This document shows positions 12,659 through 24,513 of a stretch of 64,000 nucleotides of DNA, in pieces (the stretch's first letter is position 1; the number at the start of each line of letters is the position of its first letter). Where the stretch lies: the NCBI RefSeq assembly GCF_000003815.2, contig NC_049986.1, positions 15,269,811-15,333,810 of the forward strand. Direction: 5' to 3'. Position numbers and translations under genes: made by a program. The stretch is from Branchiostoma floridae (Eukaryota > Chordata > Leptocardii > Amphioxiformes > Branchiostomatidae). A model generated the notes under the pieces. The model was not told the DNA's origin and did not search any database. It saw nothing but the letters and a program-made list of their open reading frames with translations.

Positions 12659-13630
12659 TCACGGGTCTTCACATGCCGTCACAGTGTCGAGGAACAACTT
12701 GAGCAGTCCCGGGTGGAATACAGCTAACTGGTGACCCGCTGGCACGACTATGTCCCTATCTTCATCTTCAACGTACTCTGGTAACATCATGGTGTTCAGG
12801 AAAGGTCCCTCAACGAAGTCGTAGTGATGGTCGTTCCGTCCCGCATGAGCTAGCGTCACAAAACGTTGCCACTCGACGAACTTTCCGTCCCGAAACACCT
12901 TCCCGTTGTAGGAGTCTCGCCACCCGGGCGGTAGCGTGTGGGCCACCACGGCCACCTGATACTTCCCAAACACTTCTTCTAATTCCAAAGCCCACTTCTT
13001 GGCGACGGAAATCAACTTGGTAGCATAAAATCCTTCCCTGCTCTTGGGTGTAAAGTCTCTCTTTGAGACATCAGGTTGAAATAGTTCTTCTATATTCTGT
13101 GAAAGGGGTACCACGGCGTAATACGTTTCCTTGTCATCTCGCATTGGCCTGTACCGTTTCAGTAGATCGTTGAATGTGAGAAGGTCAGCTGACCTTAAAT
13201 GCAAATCAAGTTCTAACTGCAAGCATTCTTTCGCCTCTTTTGAAAGTCTAAACGGCATTTCACGGGAATAAGTTTCCTTCGTGATGTCCACACCGGAGCC
13301 GGCATCTCTCAAGTCTTCTTTCAAGGCACTAATGATGAGTTCTGCGTACTCAAATGGTTCATTGCTGGTAAAAATGTCTACTTGGTCGGCAGTCATCTCA
13401 AAGGAAAAGAATCCTGACCTGTCCACGACGGCCCTGGCCTCACGATGTGTGAGTGTGGTTCTGTCCGCTATCGAGGCGCGTATGTCAAAGTAGTAAGCCA
13501 GGAGAGAGTAGTCGTTGAGGAAGGTACGACCGTTCGAATCAGATCCATTCTTCGTAGTGAAGGAGGCTGACGCCTTGAACTTGTTCACCTTGAAGACCGT
13601 CGAGAGTTTGTGCCACGCCTTACGGAACAT
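12659..13630 (-). CDS. Intronless protein with DUF3990/ART-like C-terminal half
   Basis: Single uninterrupted 323-residue frame; the ATG at 13630 is the first in frame. No signal peptide or membrane segment. The N-terminal half is unrecognised. From about residue 195 the pattern resembles DUF3990 proteins, which belong to the ADP-ribosyltransferase-like fold: a REGFYATK block followed by an amphipathic AKKWALELEE helix, then WQRFV with HAGRN, then HHYDFVEGP, and finally a GHQLAVFHP block near the C-terminus. This match is by eye and the activity is unproven. The gene lies 427 bp upstream of the DDX31 start codon on the same strand. Lack of introns among intron-rich neighbours fits retroposition or horizontal transfer, but neither is shown. 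Confidence 0.8.
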   Translation of the reverse strand: MFRKAWHKLSTVFKVNKFKASASFTTKNGSDSNGRTFLNDYSLLAYYFDIRASIADRTTLTHREARAVVDRSGFFSFEMTADQVDIFTSNEPFEYAELIISALKEDLRDAGSGVDITKETYSREMPFRLSKEAKECLQLELDLHLRSADLLTFNDLLKRYRPMRDDKETYYAVVPLSQNIEELFQPDVSKRDFTPKSREGFYATKLISVAKKWALELEEVFGKYQVAVVAHTLPPGWRDSYNGKVFRDGKFVEWQRFVTLAHAGRNDHHYDFVEGPFLNTMMLPEYVEDEDRDIVVPAGHQLAVFHPGLLKLFLDTVTACEDP

Positions 13631-14560
13631 TATTTGTTTTGTGTTGCTTCCGACTCCAGTTACCAGACCATTATGACGTTACATAATGACAACGATTCAC
13701 AGAAATCAACTGAGACTTTATATCTTGGAAAAACATGATTGTTACGCAGCAAAGCCCTTTCATAAAGAGTCCAACAAAGCATTCCAGAACACTCCCCATT
13801 GTTGAAGTGTGTACCACTTGGATACCATGTTGTCGATTCACTGTGATACAGACAGTGTGCCATGCAGGGAATCAAGTCTACTATACGCCACAAATGTACC
13901 CGTTTGCGCTCAGACCATTATACACGGAAACTTTGTAAAGAAGTTATGTCAATGGGCTACTTTATGAACGATATAACGTTACTGTTTTGAGTCAAATATT
14001 CTGTCAGTTAGACGAACGGTCTCGAAAAAAATGCGTGGATCTTTAAATTTCGATGCAGTAAGAGCCTCAAATATCAAACATCTCATCCCAAGTCGTTTGT
14101 GACTCAAAGATCCTTACATGCATGCATTGAATTCAATTTCTTGATCACCTGTAGCTGTGCTAGAGAACGTGTGACAATCCGTTTGAAAGATAGAGTAACA
14201 CCTGTCTGCGCACCCACGTTCTTGTAGCGTTGTTTCCTCACAGCACCCTGGTAATGGCACAACTTCCGTATAATCCGGGGAGAATTTGATAACAACGCAA
14301 ACATTCCGTCTTGATGAGGTGAGTCACAGGTGAATCATCGTTTGTGCGATCGTTGGTCAAAGGTCACAAACGTCCTTAAAAGCTAACACTACACACGGTC
14401 GCTAGCAGCGATAGGCAAGTAACCATGTGACCATGAGTATGTTAGGCGGTAGGTGGGAGGATGTTGTTAATAAGTTATTTAACTAAAGGTGTGGCAATTT
14501 AGCTTTCCCTCCACTTGCAAGCCTGGACGGCAGTCAGCTGTACCTCTGGACGTGTTCGAC

Positions 14561-15636
14561 ATGAAGATTCTTCTGCTAGTAGCTGCTGTTGCGTGGCTCA
14601 TCTGTGAAGGTACCTTAGGTGTATTATTCTTACCAAAATAACCGACGTAACGTTACGTACCAGTCACCTCGTATTCCGACTGAGGTTGCAAAACACCGTA
14701 ACGTTAGATACACATTACTCACACTCAGTCCAACCCCTCTCAATGTAGAGTTCCGTTTTACTCTCTATACATTGTATAGGCTAATATTAGAGACACGTAT
14801 TGTTCTACACAGTATCACCTAGGCTATTTTTAAAGGCAGTAGAAAGCTATCCTGTGACATACGGGTCCCCAATATGGACCAAAGAATCGCCACATGCGCA
14901 CGTTTGTTTGTGTACGCAGGTGAGGCGCTGTCCTGCTACTCCTGCCCCGCAGTCGACACAGACGACATCTGTAACAAGAGCGGGGAGGTGAAGTGTCCGG
15001 AGAGTACAGACACCTGCTACGCCATCAAGGGAGGTAAGAGAGCAGTACCTGGACAAATGCTGGATGAAGTGGCCAAAATAGTACTAATTTCCAGTGTGGC
15101 TGAATTTTCTTAGTCAGAAGCCTTCAATATTGTGTACCATACGTATTTTAACGGTAAAAAAATAGATAACACCGAACATATTTAGTATGCAAAAAGTATT
15201 AAACAAGATAAAGGTTTATCTTACTGCCTGGATGTCTCTGTCTCAGATTATCAACTTCCGCTCTAGTTTCACTTAATTCCTGGTTAACCTTGTTCAACTT
15301 CTCGTTCAGTTTGTATCAAAAGGGGTTCAACTGTAATGCTCACCAACTTGCAAGATTAAACTTGACCTTTCAAGAGAAATAGATTAGTGAAGCATTTGAG
15401 TTTAATGTACAATTGTGCAAATAACAGGTTCTTCTCCATTCACTAGTGTTAATGACATTTATCATACAGGCCTAAAGGGTGGTCAGTTCGTCGCAGTTCG
15501 GAAGGGCTGCACGAGTCTCGAGCAGTGCCGCAAGGTCAAGGACGAACAGCCATGTGACGTCACACAGCTTCACTGGGCATGCGTGGAATGCTGTCAGACG
15601 GATAGCTGTAACAGAGTGGCACCGAGCCCTCCCTGA
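14561..15636 (+). CDS. Secreted three-finger (Ly6/uPAR-like) protein
   Basis: Three exons: 14561-14609, 14920-15033 and 15470-15636, with phase-1 junctions as is usual in Ly6 genes, giving 109 residues. Exon 1 encodes a signal peptide (MKILLLVAAVAWLICEG). The mature chain starts EALSCYSCP and has 12 cysteines, ending with ECCQTDSCNR, the CC-x4-CN signature of three-finger domains. There is no hydrophobic tail for a GPI anchor, so a secreted form is predicted. The ligand or receptor is unknown. Alternative: a GPI-anchored isoform through an unseen 3' exon. Confidence 0.88.
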
Positions 15637-17365
15637 TGTGACGTCACATTCAACGTTCTCGGTCATGGTTGTTGTTTCCTAAACTTGAGGTTGAATACAA
15701 TCAACACGATACCAATCAGTCCACCTCTCTCCTGCCAATTCATGAGTGTCGACATGGTATTATTTTACCTATTTCCCAGAGGACATAGATATTGTAGTCT
15801 ATAGCTAGTCTCAAAGCAGATGTTGGATGGAATATCTAACGTTTGCGAGCTGTCGGGCTTTCCTTGCATCCACCCACCTCAACATCTGCTTGACGATTCA
15901 CCTATAACCTGCTATATCATACTTGGTCAGTAGGTAGCGCACTTAGAAGTTCGATAATGTCAATGACGTTATCATATAACGTCCTTGGTAATATTAATGA
16001 AATTCTTAAAGAAATGTATCACATAACCGTTTATTTGTTCCTCTAGCAATTCCTGGTCACTTTTGTTTTTGCGATGAATGTTGCTTGCCGTTCACCTTAT
16101 GTTGCAGTTGAAATGATTGTTAGAACAGTCGTTAGAAAGTGGCAACCTTCTAACCTTCAAGATACCTATGATCTCATCAAGCCGAGACCAAACCACGAGG
16201 AACATTAGCTGGTGTTATCACCCAGTCCATTATCGGCTCCAGATTAATGGAATTCCGTGTTTAGAGTAAAAATGGACGAAATATTTCCTCTATTTGTTCT
16301 AGTTTTATGCTTTTATCATTTTCATATGGCTAAAAGGAAAATTAATTAAATCAAGCAGCTTTTCTTAAATCTACTGGGCAATGTGGCCAGGCTATTTCAG
16401 ATATTATGAAATATTGATAAATCATAAATGCTTTATGGAGCAATTTGTTAACGCTTGCGACAGCCAGGAATCACGAGATGACATCCGAATTTCTTGACGC
16501 ACACACTTCCGACACAACACTAACGATAAACTCTTTTTTGGCGTTTTGGAAATCCCACCCCACTCACTGGTGAAACGGCCTCCCCCTGTGACATTGGGAA
16601 GTGGGCGGGGCCATGAGGCTGTATGTAGGTTATGCGAGACTTAAACAGTGACGTAAGGACTATGGACGGTTCCAATTCAACGACAGGAGGCACATATAAT
16701 TGGAACTTTACAAAAGTGTTTTTCGTAGAAAATGTTTTATATAATCAACGCTATTTTTAATTGCCAGTAGTAGGGCTTATTCACTCGTTTTGATATGATA
16801 TTGTAAAGACGATCTATACATTTACATGCAATACATTTTCTCTACTGATAACCAATATACATGTACATCATTGTACATGTGTCAACTTGCGTAGAAACCG
16901 CGAATAATTCCACTTTGCGTGACACATTTTCTTTGTCGTAAACGGGTTTGAGAATCATTCATGCAAACTGGTAGATGGAAGAAAATTATATCGCCGTACG
17001 TATAACTGTGAACAGGGAGCTTTTATCAGGCTGTGAAATATCAAGATGGAATGTATCAAGGAGCTTTTGTCGATAAAAGATTCTGATGTTTGATATAAAT
17101 TTGGCTGTACTATAACTGTCTTTAGTTCAAGGGAATGACTAACATGGGTTGTTTTTCTTCCACTTGTGTTATGTCAAGAGTTCTGAAATACAGTACCAGT
17201 AAACTACTAGTCAAGGAGGTTGAAAGTAGTCAAGGGCATATAGGTCAAACAGCCTTAATTTAAGGCTGTCCCACGTGACCCCTCTCCACCAACCAGAGGC
17301 TGTTTGTTTAGACACGGGAGAGTTCCCTTGGGAGAAGCGCCATCAATAGAAGCGAGCTAGGAGCA
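15637..17365. other. Intergenic region, no gene seen
   Basis: Probable 3' UTR of the Ly6-like gene followed by AT-rich spacer. Around 15815-15900 a short inverted pair (AAGCAGATGTTG against CAACATCTGCTT) suggests a tiny fold-back relic. Nothing else was recognised. Confidence 0.4.
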
Positions 17366-19042
17366 ATGGCGGCGTCCATGTATTTTCGCGTTTTTACGCT
17401 GTTTTTCGCAGTCTTTGTGCTAGGTAAGCCTATTCGTGCCTCTTTTCTATACTTTTACATTACCTTGCCGTCATAGATTCAGCTAGTTTGTCATTAGGGC
17501 GTATAGAAAGTGCTTGCGACTCAAATTTGCGATCAGAACTGGGCGAAATGCTGTTCCGCCTTTCTTTCTGTCCTTCCTACCGCTGGACATCAACCTCTCT
17601 AATTTTTACGCCACAAATCCCAGTATTGCCATCTTTCAGTTTAATTGACTTGACTTCAATTAGTAACGTGTATTTTCTACGACGACTTATGTATATTTTT
17701 CATCCCTTTAGCCCTGTTTGCCGGTTGTGAAGGACGAAGCGTGGATCTCCATAATGAGGTACATGACATGGCCGCTGTGGGGACAAACCACGACACACAC
17801 TAGTGTGGTTCGGCTGTTTTACCAGTTTTGCTTTCTCATTGCACGCCGGATGTAACGCTATGATAAGGAAACTAAGACTTGTTCTTTGTACATAATGCAC
17901 GGACAATTTTGTCGCTAGATCGAATAGAAGAAATATCTCGAATTTGTTAATTCTGTCTTCTTCGTGGCAATAATAATTTTGCCGGTGCCTCCCGAGCTCC
18001 CCCCACTCCCATATGTATTCAGTTGTCTTAGCGCTTTGACCTGAAACAATACAGGCCAGAAATAGGACACCCGTTGGGAGTATAGGCAGTTACTAATGCT
18101 TTATTTGTTGCCAGGTTTCTAGTCTTTTTTATCAGTAATGCTAGAAAGCTGTGCGTTGTAACGCGCTCTAAAACTGAATAAAAGCCATCACCATTTTAAC
18201 GCACACATGCCCTTGCCGCGCCCCCTGCTTGGGAATAGCTTTTCATGCATGCGTGATTATGAATCGGTATGACCTCTTGGGAATGCAATTATCCAACTTC
18301 TTCCGGGGCAACATTTAGGCATAGGCATATGGGAATTTAGTAGGAAACAATTTAGTTTTCTTTTTAACCGATTGCTTCCGCCAAAGATTTCCTTAAAATG
18401 ATAGATACCTGGACTAGTTTCGCACGCAGTGGATGTCACCAAACCTGCAAAAATGGCTTGTAAACCATGCAAGGATATGTAATTGCCTTAGATATTATTT
18501 GGGCCTGTAAATTGAGCTAGAATTTGACACCTACCATTCTTATATTGTAACACCTACCATTTCCATGTTGTAGGATGAATTAGAAGCTGATCTTGCCCGT
18601 GTACGGCGACAGGCTGTCACTGACAGTGGTACAGGTAAACAAGTTTTCAATTATCTTTATAACAATTATGTTCAATGATCCTGCATGTACCAAGTATATC
18701 AATGGGATGAAAATGTGTTATTTTCTTTCATCATGTTCATCAAAATTACTTGCATGTTTTGCGCATGTATATGTTAGAATCTTTTTTATCTCTTTTATAC
18801 CTATTTTTGTGTTATCTCCTGTGGTACCTACAGCAGCGCCTCCTGTCGGAGCTAAGGGGAAGAACAGGACGGTTCTCCAAGTGATCTTCGCCCGCGGATA
18901 TGCCGGTCCATTCTTCGGTGTCCTGGCCTGGTGCATCATCGTCGTCATCGCCTTTGTCGCCGCCTACGTCGTCTACCAGAAGGTCCTCCGGAAACCCGAA
19001 GACGAGGAGGCCAGAAGGCAGAGGCTGGCCGTGGCTTACTAG
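17366..19042 (+). CDS. Small single-pass type I membrane protein
   Basis: Four exons: 17366-17423, 17712-17758, 18574-18634 and 18834-19042, all in phase, about 124 residues. Residues 1 to about 28 form a signal peptide ending near LFAGCEG. A short acidic luminal stretch follows and ends in RVRR before QAVTD, a match to the furin consensus R-x-K/R-R. Then come an N-glycosylation sequon (NRT), one membrane segment (about residues 78-102, rich in V, I, A and F) and a charged cytosolic tail (KPEDEEARRQR). Exon 4 has a CAGCAG (NAGNAG) acceptor at 18831-18836, so two forms differing by one residue are possible. I do not recognise the family. Confidence 0.82.
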
Positions 19043-19096
19043 TCAAACACCCGACACATGTTCAACACCTATTCTCTGTTGTGTTCCTGCACGTGT

Positions 19097-19495
19097 CTAG
19101 CTCAGACCATAGGGGATGGGGTACTGGAACTAGTATGATATTGTCTCCTCTTTGCCAAACAGTAACACATGTTGTATGTAATATTCAGCATGTGTATAAG
19201 AAGAAGTCATCAGAAACATGAATTGGGTATAGAAACTAATCCAACAGTATCTTCATAGAATTGAACATGCACTCTCTGTGATTTTGGCTGGTGTATAGAC
19301 AAAATTATTTGAAACATGGATGGGGTGTAGAAACTAATCTAACAGTGTCTTCATAATCATAGAATGGAATATTCACTCTGTGATTTTTTTGCTCGTGTAT
19401 AGAGGAAACGATAGGGATAAGGTACAAGAACTAGTCTAACATTGTCTTTAAAAACATTACCCATGTTCTCAATATTTGGCATGTGTAAATGTGAA
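19097..19495 (+). repeat. Degenerate ~100-bp tandem repeat in a probable 3' UTR
   Basis: About four diverged units follow the stop codon of the small membrane protein. Recurrent blocks are GAAACTAAT-AACAGT-TCTTCATA, CACTCT-TGTGATTTT and GTGTATAGA. Confidence 0.6.
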
Positions 19496-21428
19496 CTAGG
19501 GGTGGCCCGTATAAGTAGTCTTCTCTTTAACAAATTACTTTAGGAGTGAGGAAGGTGTCTTAGAAATCGTATACACAATTTTAAAGTAATGACTCTTTAA
19601 GTGCAAGTGTGTTGTGTGAGTTATTGTTATGCAATCTTATGAAAATTTTTAGATGTGTTTGTTTGTTATGCACTGGCTTTAATCATGCACATGTAAATTT
19701 CCTGAGAATGTAGATATCAGTAATTAAATAATCTCACTAGTTGCTGTTAACACTATCTAGGATGTAGTTTAGAGATGGCTCTAATGTGGGGAAATATTAC
19801 ATTGGTGTCTAGACTTTATATATAAAGACATAGATAAGTAGCAAAGAAAAGGAACTAAAAGAAAGCAAATCATGTTGAACTAGTATCTAAAGCTGTAGTA
19901 GGAAAATGTCCCTTTTTCTCCTGTATCCACAACAAAATATAAACTGAAACCTCCAAAAATGACATGGCATTATTGTAGCTAACCCTTGACCCAAGGATTA
20001 CTTTACAGCAATTCTAAAGAATAATTGTGATGAAAATGATTTAATTTTGTCCCATTGGACAATTGGTTTCTTTCCTCTTATGTCATGCCCTCTTTCTGAC
20101 TGTTACCGTAAGTTTGTATTGCGTTTTGCTTTCGTTCATTGCACATTGATATTTTTTATTATTTTGTGTCAAAATCCACAAAAATGCTTGTTCCAGGTTG
20201 AGTGGATATTGTAACAAGTTCATTCACAAACATTTTATTTCAGTGCATTCATTCACAAAAACACAGTTCAATTTATTACCCTGTTATTGTTAACTCGATA
20301 GCTCTTCAATACATCATGTATCTGTTGAGGACTGCAAATACACAATATTAGAGATGTATGCACATTTATCTAGAAACGTTTGTATTTAGAACCACTTGTT
20401 TGTTTTGCAATAAAACCAAGGATTGTTAAGATACCTTTCAAATTGAGATGATTTGTATGAATACGGAACGTAGGTTCGGAAATATATTACATGTACTACA
20501 CATTAACTATTGAAATCTTTAATATGCTATCACTGTGTGAAATTTAAAGAAAATGAAAAGTCACATTAGCTTTTAGAGTGTCGCTCCTCGAATAGCTTGT
20601 TCCTAAGCTTGTTCGAATAGCTTGTTGTCATGTACAGAAGCTCTACTTCTAGCCAACAGCTTTGAGAGTTGCACAATAATCCTAGCCGAGTGCCACCCTC
20701 GGTAGTGACCGCTCAGGATACAATAATTCGCAGATATAAGATACAATGTACATGTAAAATCATACTCACATAACTCGCCACCCAAAGTCTATGTGTAGCC
20801 CGTTTACCATTTGATCTGGCAACAATCACAGTTCCATGTAAAATGTACTTCAAACGCTTCAGTTGACACTGAGATGTGCTAAAGTGGTCGGCGCTCCACC
20901 AATTGCACTTTTGAGTGCTGCAAACAACAACAGGTCTTTATTGGTTTGAAAACTTAAGCTCAACAGAACGGTAGAGAAACGCTAAAGGCTGTTTGTATAA
21001 GTTGGTTTTCATTCAAATTATGTGACCAGGCACAAAGTACACAACTGAAGTTGCGTCTACTAGTATTAGACTATACCATTGTACGTTCCACACAAATATG
21101 GGAGTGTTGATATATGGCAGAAGAATATGATAAGCTTTGCAAGAAAACAGGAAAAAGAATGCTTTAATAAAAGGATTCGTTTGAAGTAAACGAAAGTCAA
21201 GTTAAGGGATTAAAAGCAGATAAACTTTCCGTCACCCGAAAGTGAACATAGAATAACCTACTCCTGCAAGCTGCTCGGTTGTTTCAGTCGCTTGAAACAA
21301 GTTGTCAACAAAGTCCTGAATCGTGGGAACTTAGATACCTTGTCTTCCCAAGACAGTGCGTGGCTTTACCCATCTGTCTTCTATGCGTTGATCATCCGCA
21401 AGGCCAGTGTAGAGTGAAGGAACCAGGC
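19496..21428. other. AT-rich 3' flank and spacer
   Basis: No exon recognised. An AATAAA at about 20409 could be the distal poly(A) signal of the plus-strand membrane-protein gene. A short inverted or direct repeat (CGAATAGCTTGTT) sits near 20588-20625. Confidence 0.4.
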
Positions 21429-23871
21429 ATGGCTCTCCTGACTGCCGTTTTGATGGGCTGTGTGTTTTTCCCGATGTCGTACGTTTGTGTGCGGTCCTGG
21501 CTGGCTCGGACCTGGCCCCGCCTGACGGAGGCTGACAGGGCGGTACTCACGGGAAGGTAAACATTCTATGACTTAGAATCTCTCTTCGATGCGCTTATTT
21601 AGGCTGGAATAAGGGGGAGGGGGTTACAATATGATAGCCATATGGTTTTGAAGATGACATTTGCTGACGATCTTATGTTCTGACAGTAATACCCCCCTCA
21701 CATTAGGCGGGATTCGATCGAACGACGAGTCTGCGAGCTCTAAATCACGAGGAGGCATGACCCTGACGGGAAGGGGGAACTCTGCCATTTCTTCGTCGGC
21801 ATCAGGGTCATGCCTCCTCGTAAATTAGAGTTCGCAGACTCGTCGTCCGATCGAATCGCGCCTAATGTGAGGGGGGTATTAGGGCACGATCACATACGTC
21901 GTGCGACCGTCGTGCGACGAGGGCATCCCTCATGCGTTCTGGAAAATTCAGCCCTCTTTTAGCGAAGAAAGCTGTCTTTCATCCTTGTGATTATAGCACG
22001 ACGATCTACGACGAACCTGCGTTACAATAGCTGAACATGTACAATTGCTATCGCTAAATTTCTGTTTAGACATGTTTCTCAATACCAAGGACGTTACATC
22101 AGGCGGAATCACCCACCTATACTCACACATGTTCTTGTGTTTGTGTTGCACACACACAGCGCAGTGTCGGCTCTGCAGGGTCTGCTGGCTAGTTTGGCAG
22201 GTGCTACTATTGTCTCACACTGCAATGATGTCATGTACGACAGGCAAGTGGATTTCGACTCTGAACTTTGATTTTTTATGTATCCATGACTAGCGTAACA
22301 TCTCTGATAGCTAATCTTCCTATGGTCGAGGGATGATGTACATGTACGTAGACTCTGGTCATGGCCGTGGATAGCGCATTGAATGACTTGCCAATCCTAC
22401 CTTGGCTTGGTCGTCCTGAGCACAGTACATTATAGAGTCACGTAACTTACAGGGATTTCAGAACAATAATACATACGATGCTTTAGATACGTTATATTGC
22501 ATGTGCTAATTGATAAGTTGCATTCATGGCCAAATGATAGGTGACATATTTCACTCATATTTACATCTGTTGACTTCTGCTGTACTTGATTTAGAGATAA
22601 AACTTTTGATCACTGCTGAAACAAGAAACGACTTACTACAGATGTACGGGCTTAAGGGCACCAGACCAAAACGTGATTTTTCAGGTACCTTTGTCAACAA
22701 CAGAGAAGCTTTCATGTTTTACCGTGACGTGTCGTACTCATACTCACAAGCGTCCTTTAATTCTGTAAGATCTGTTATTGCCAAATGATACATTTTTGCA
22801 AAGGGTGGTCCTTATATCCAGTATATTTCAGACACTGGCTTGCTGACTGGTACGGTGGTTTCTGTTTGCCGTATTTCGGGTTCGACATCTGGGCGATGTA
22901 CCAAAGCACGAGTTTTCTGGCTTCATCCCAGGGACGGTTGCCATGGACAACATTCCTGGCCAATCGTGGGTCGATGGTCGCTCATCACGTGATCTTACCC
23001 ACAATCTTCTTCCCAGCAACGGTACAAACTTTGTTATGTATCATACACATTGATGTATACGTATTGACTAATATTCATGTGATTTGAACTTTCACTGACA
23101 ATAGTCTTTTTGACAGCTCTAAGCAGCAAGTCATGTCTTCTTTTTCAAGTATGTCGGACTCCTGAGCAATTCGGTTAAAAGCTTTTAAGGTCTAACGTTT
23201 AGAAAATATCAATTCTCCTTCTAGCTCTTACGCCGTGGGATCGGAGACTTCTTTGTTGGGTGCTTCTTCCTGTACGAGTTTTCTGCTCCCTTCACCAACC
23301 TCAGACATGCTCTTATTCAGGTAACGAAAAACACCTTGTTGTAAAGATTGTGTAGCGGAGGATACACTTGGACAAGAGTAACAGATGTTTCAACGAAAGT
23401 TGAAGTCCAAATAAGACATGGTTGGGGGAGGATTTTTTACAGCATTTAGACATCGTGTATTGTTTGAAAAGAAAGCATCTCAGAAAAAAATGCGATTTTA
23501 AGAAAAAAAGTATCTAACTTTATTTTTGGCACATAGAAATGTGACTTTAACATTTGTGTAAGATATAGACATCAATATTTACGTTAATGTTGTTCTTGCC
23601 CAAGCTAAACATGAAGGATACCGGTCTGTACTACATGAACGGATTTGTGATACTTGTGACGTTTTTCCTGTGCCGCATCGCTATTCTACCCTACATGCTG
23701 TGGGCCTATGGGCAACAATACGGTCTCCCGCTGTCGGACGTCCTCTACCGGCTCCCGTGGAAGTGCAGGACGGGGTGTGCTGTAGTGATGACTTTTCAAT
23801 GTTACTGGTTCACAAAAATGCTTCAACTGGTACACAGAACCATCAGAAATAAAGTTCTCAAACAGATGTAA
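21429..23871 (+). CDS. TLCD3: TLC-domain protein, TLCD3/FAM57 family
   Basis: Five exons: 21429-21556, 22160-22243, 22832-23021, 23225-23320 and 23605-23871, 254 residues. The sequence follows vertebrate TLCD3A/B (FAM57A/B) along its length: N-terminal GCVFFPMSYVCVRSW, the SHCNDVMYDRHWLA block, the AHHVILP histidine pair, GIGDFFVGCFF, and CRIAILPYMLWAYGQQYGL. These are multi-pass ER/Golgi membrane proteins of the TLC fold, linked to ceramide and lipid metabolism. The intron after exon 2 uses a GC donor (GACAG followed by gcaagt), supported by the conserved frame across it. Intron 1 carries a palindromic MITE. Whether it corresponds to TLCD3A or TLCD3B is not resolved; a pre-duplication gene is expected. 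Confidence 0.92.
21687..21881. mobile_element. Palindromic MITE, 195 bp
   Basis: Nearly the whole element folds back on itself: arms of about 80 bp around a ~35-bp loop. The outer 23 bases of the two ends (starting TAATACCCCCC) are perfect reverse complements. It lies in intron 1 of the TLCD3-like gene. The target duplication is probably TA or TTA but cannot be separated from the terminal repeat. Confidence 0.88.
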
Positions 23872-24513
23872 TTTAGATTTAACGTTATACATATTCCTCA
23901 CAAAGGTTGTCGAGTTTCCGTCTAACCTAAATAACATTGTTGCAGAACTAGAACGGTTGAAATGCATCTCTGCAGTACTTTTCAGATCTTCTAACATTAA
24001 AAGGAAGCCTACTTGAAGTCCAGTTAACACCTGCTTTGTATACACTTTATTACCAGTCTGATGTGAAAGATAAAACATTATTCAAACACAAAAAGTCTGA
24101 CGCTGCCTTTTTACACTTCCGGGTCCAAGGCTTCCACGACCTCGTAAACGTAACACAGAAAGAATGCTGTCCAACAAGTACTTGAAGTAGGGTGCTCTGC
24201 GAGGGCACTCATATTGAGGTCACATCGATAGTTGATCACCACAAACGTATGAGGCTAGGGAACAATTCATAAAACATGAAGCTTAAATTTTCAGCCCGAC
24301 AGAGTCTCAGACTTAAGGTAAACAAGCCAGTGTGTGAAAGGTTATTCGCGGTCAACTTTTGTTGTGTCTGACGCAACCTCTTTCTGGGACAGTTACACAG
24401 TTGCAGGTCACGTACAGAACGTAACGGTCTACGTGGCACATAAAAACAAGTAGCAGGTAAGCTTATATTGCCCTTCTGTGAATATATATCGCCCGTCCAT
24501 ATCTACTGTGACC
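23872..24513. other. Intergenic spacer, nothing recognised
   Basis: About 640 bp between two plus-strand genes. It should hold the TLCD3 3' UTR and the promoter of the histidine-rich gene. No clear TATA element, poly(A) signal or repeat was identified. Confidence 0.35.

Noticed and set aside
15815-15900. Short inverted pair resembling a tiny MITE
   Set aside because: Only 12 matching bases per arm and no clear boundaries.
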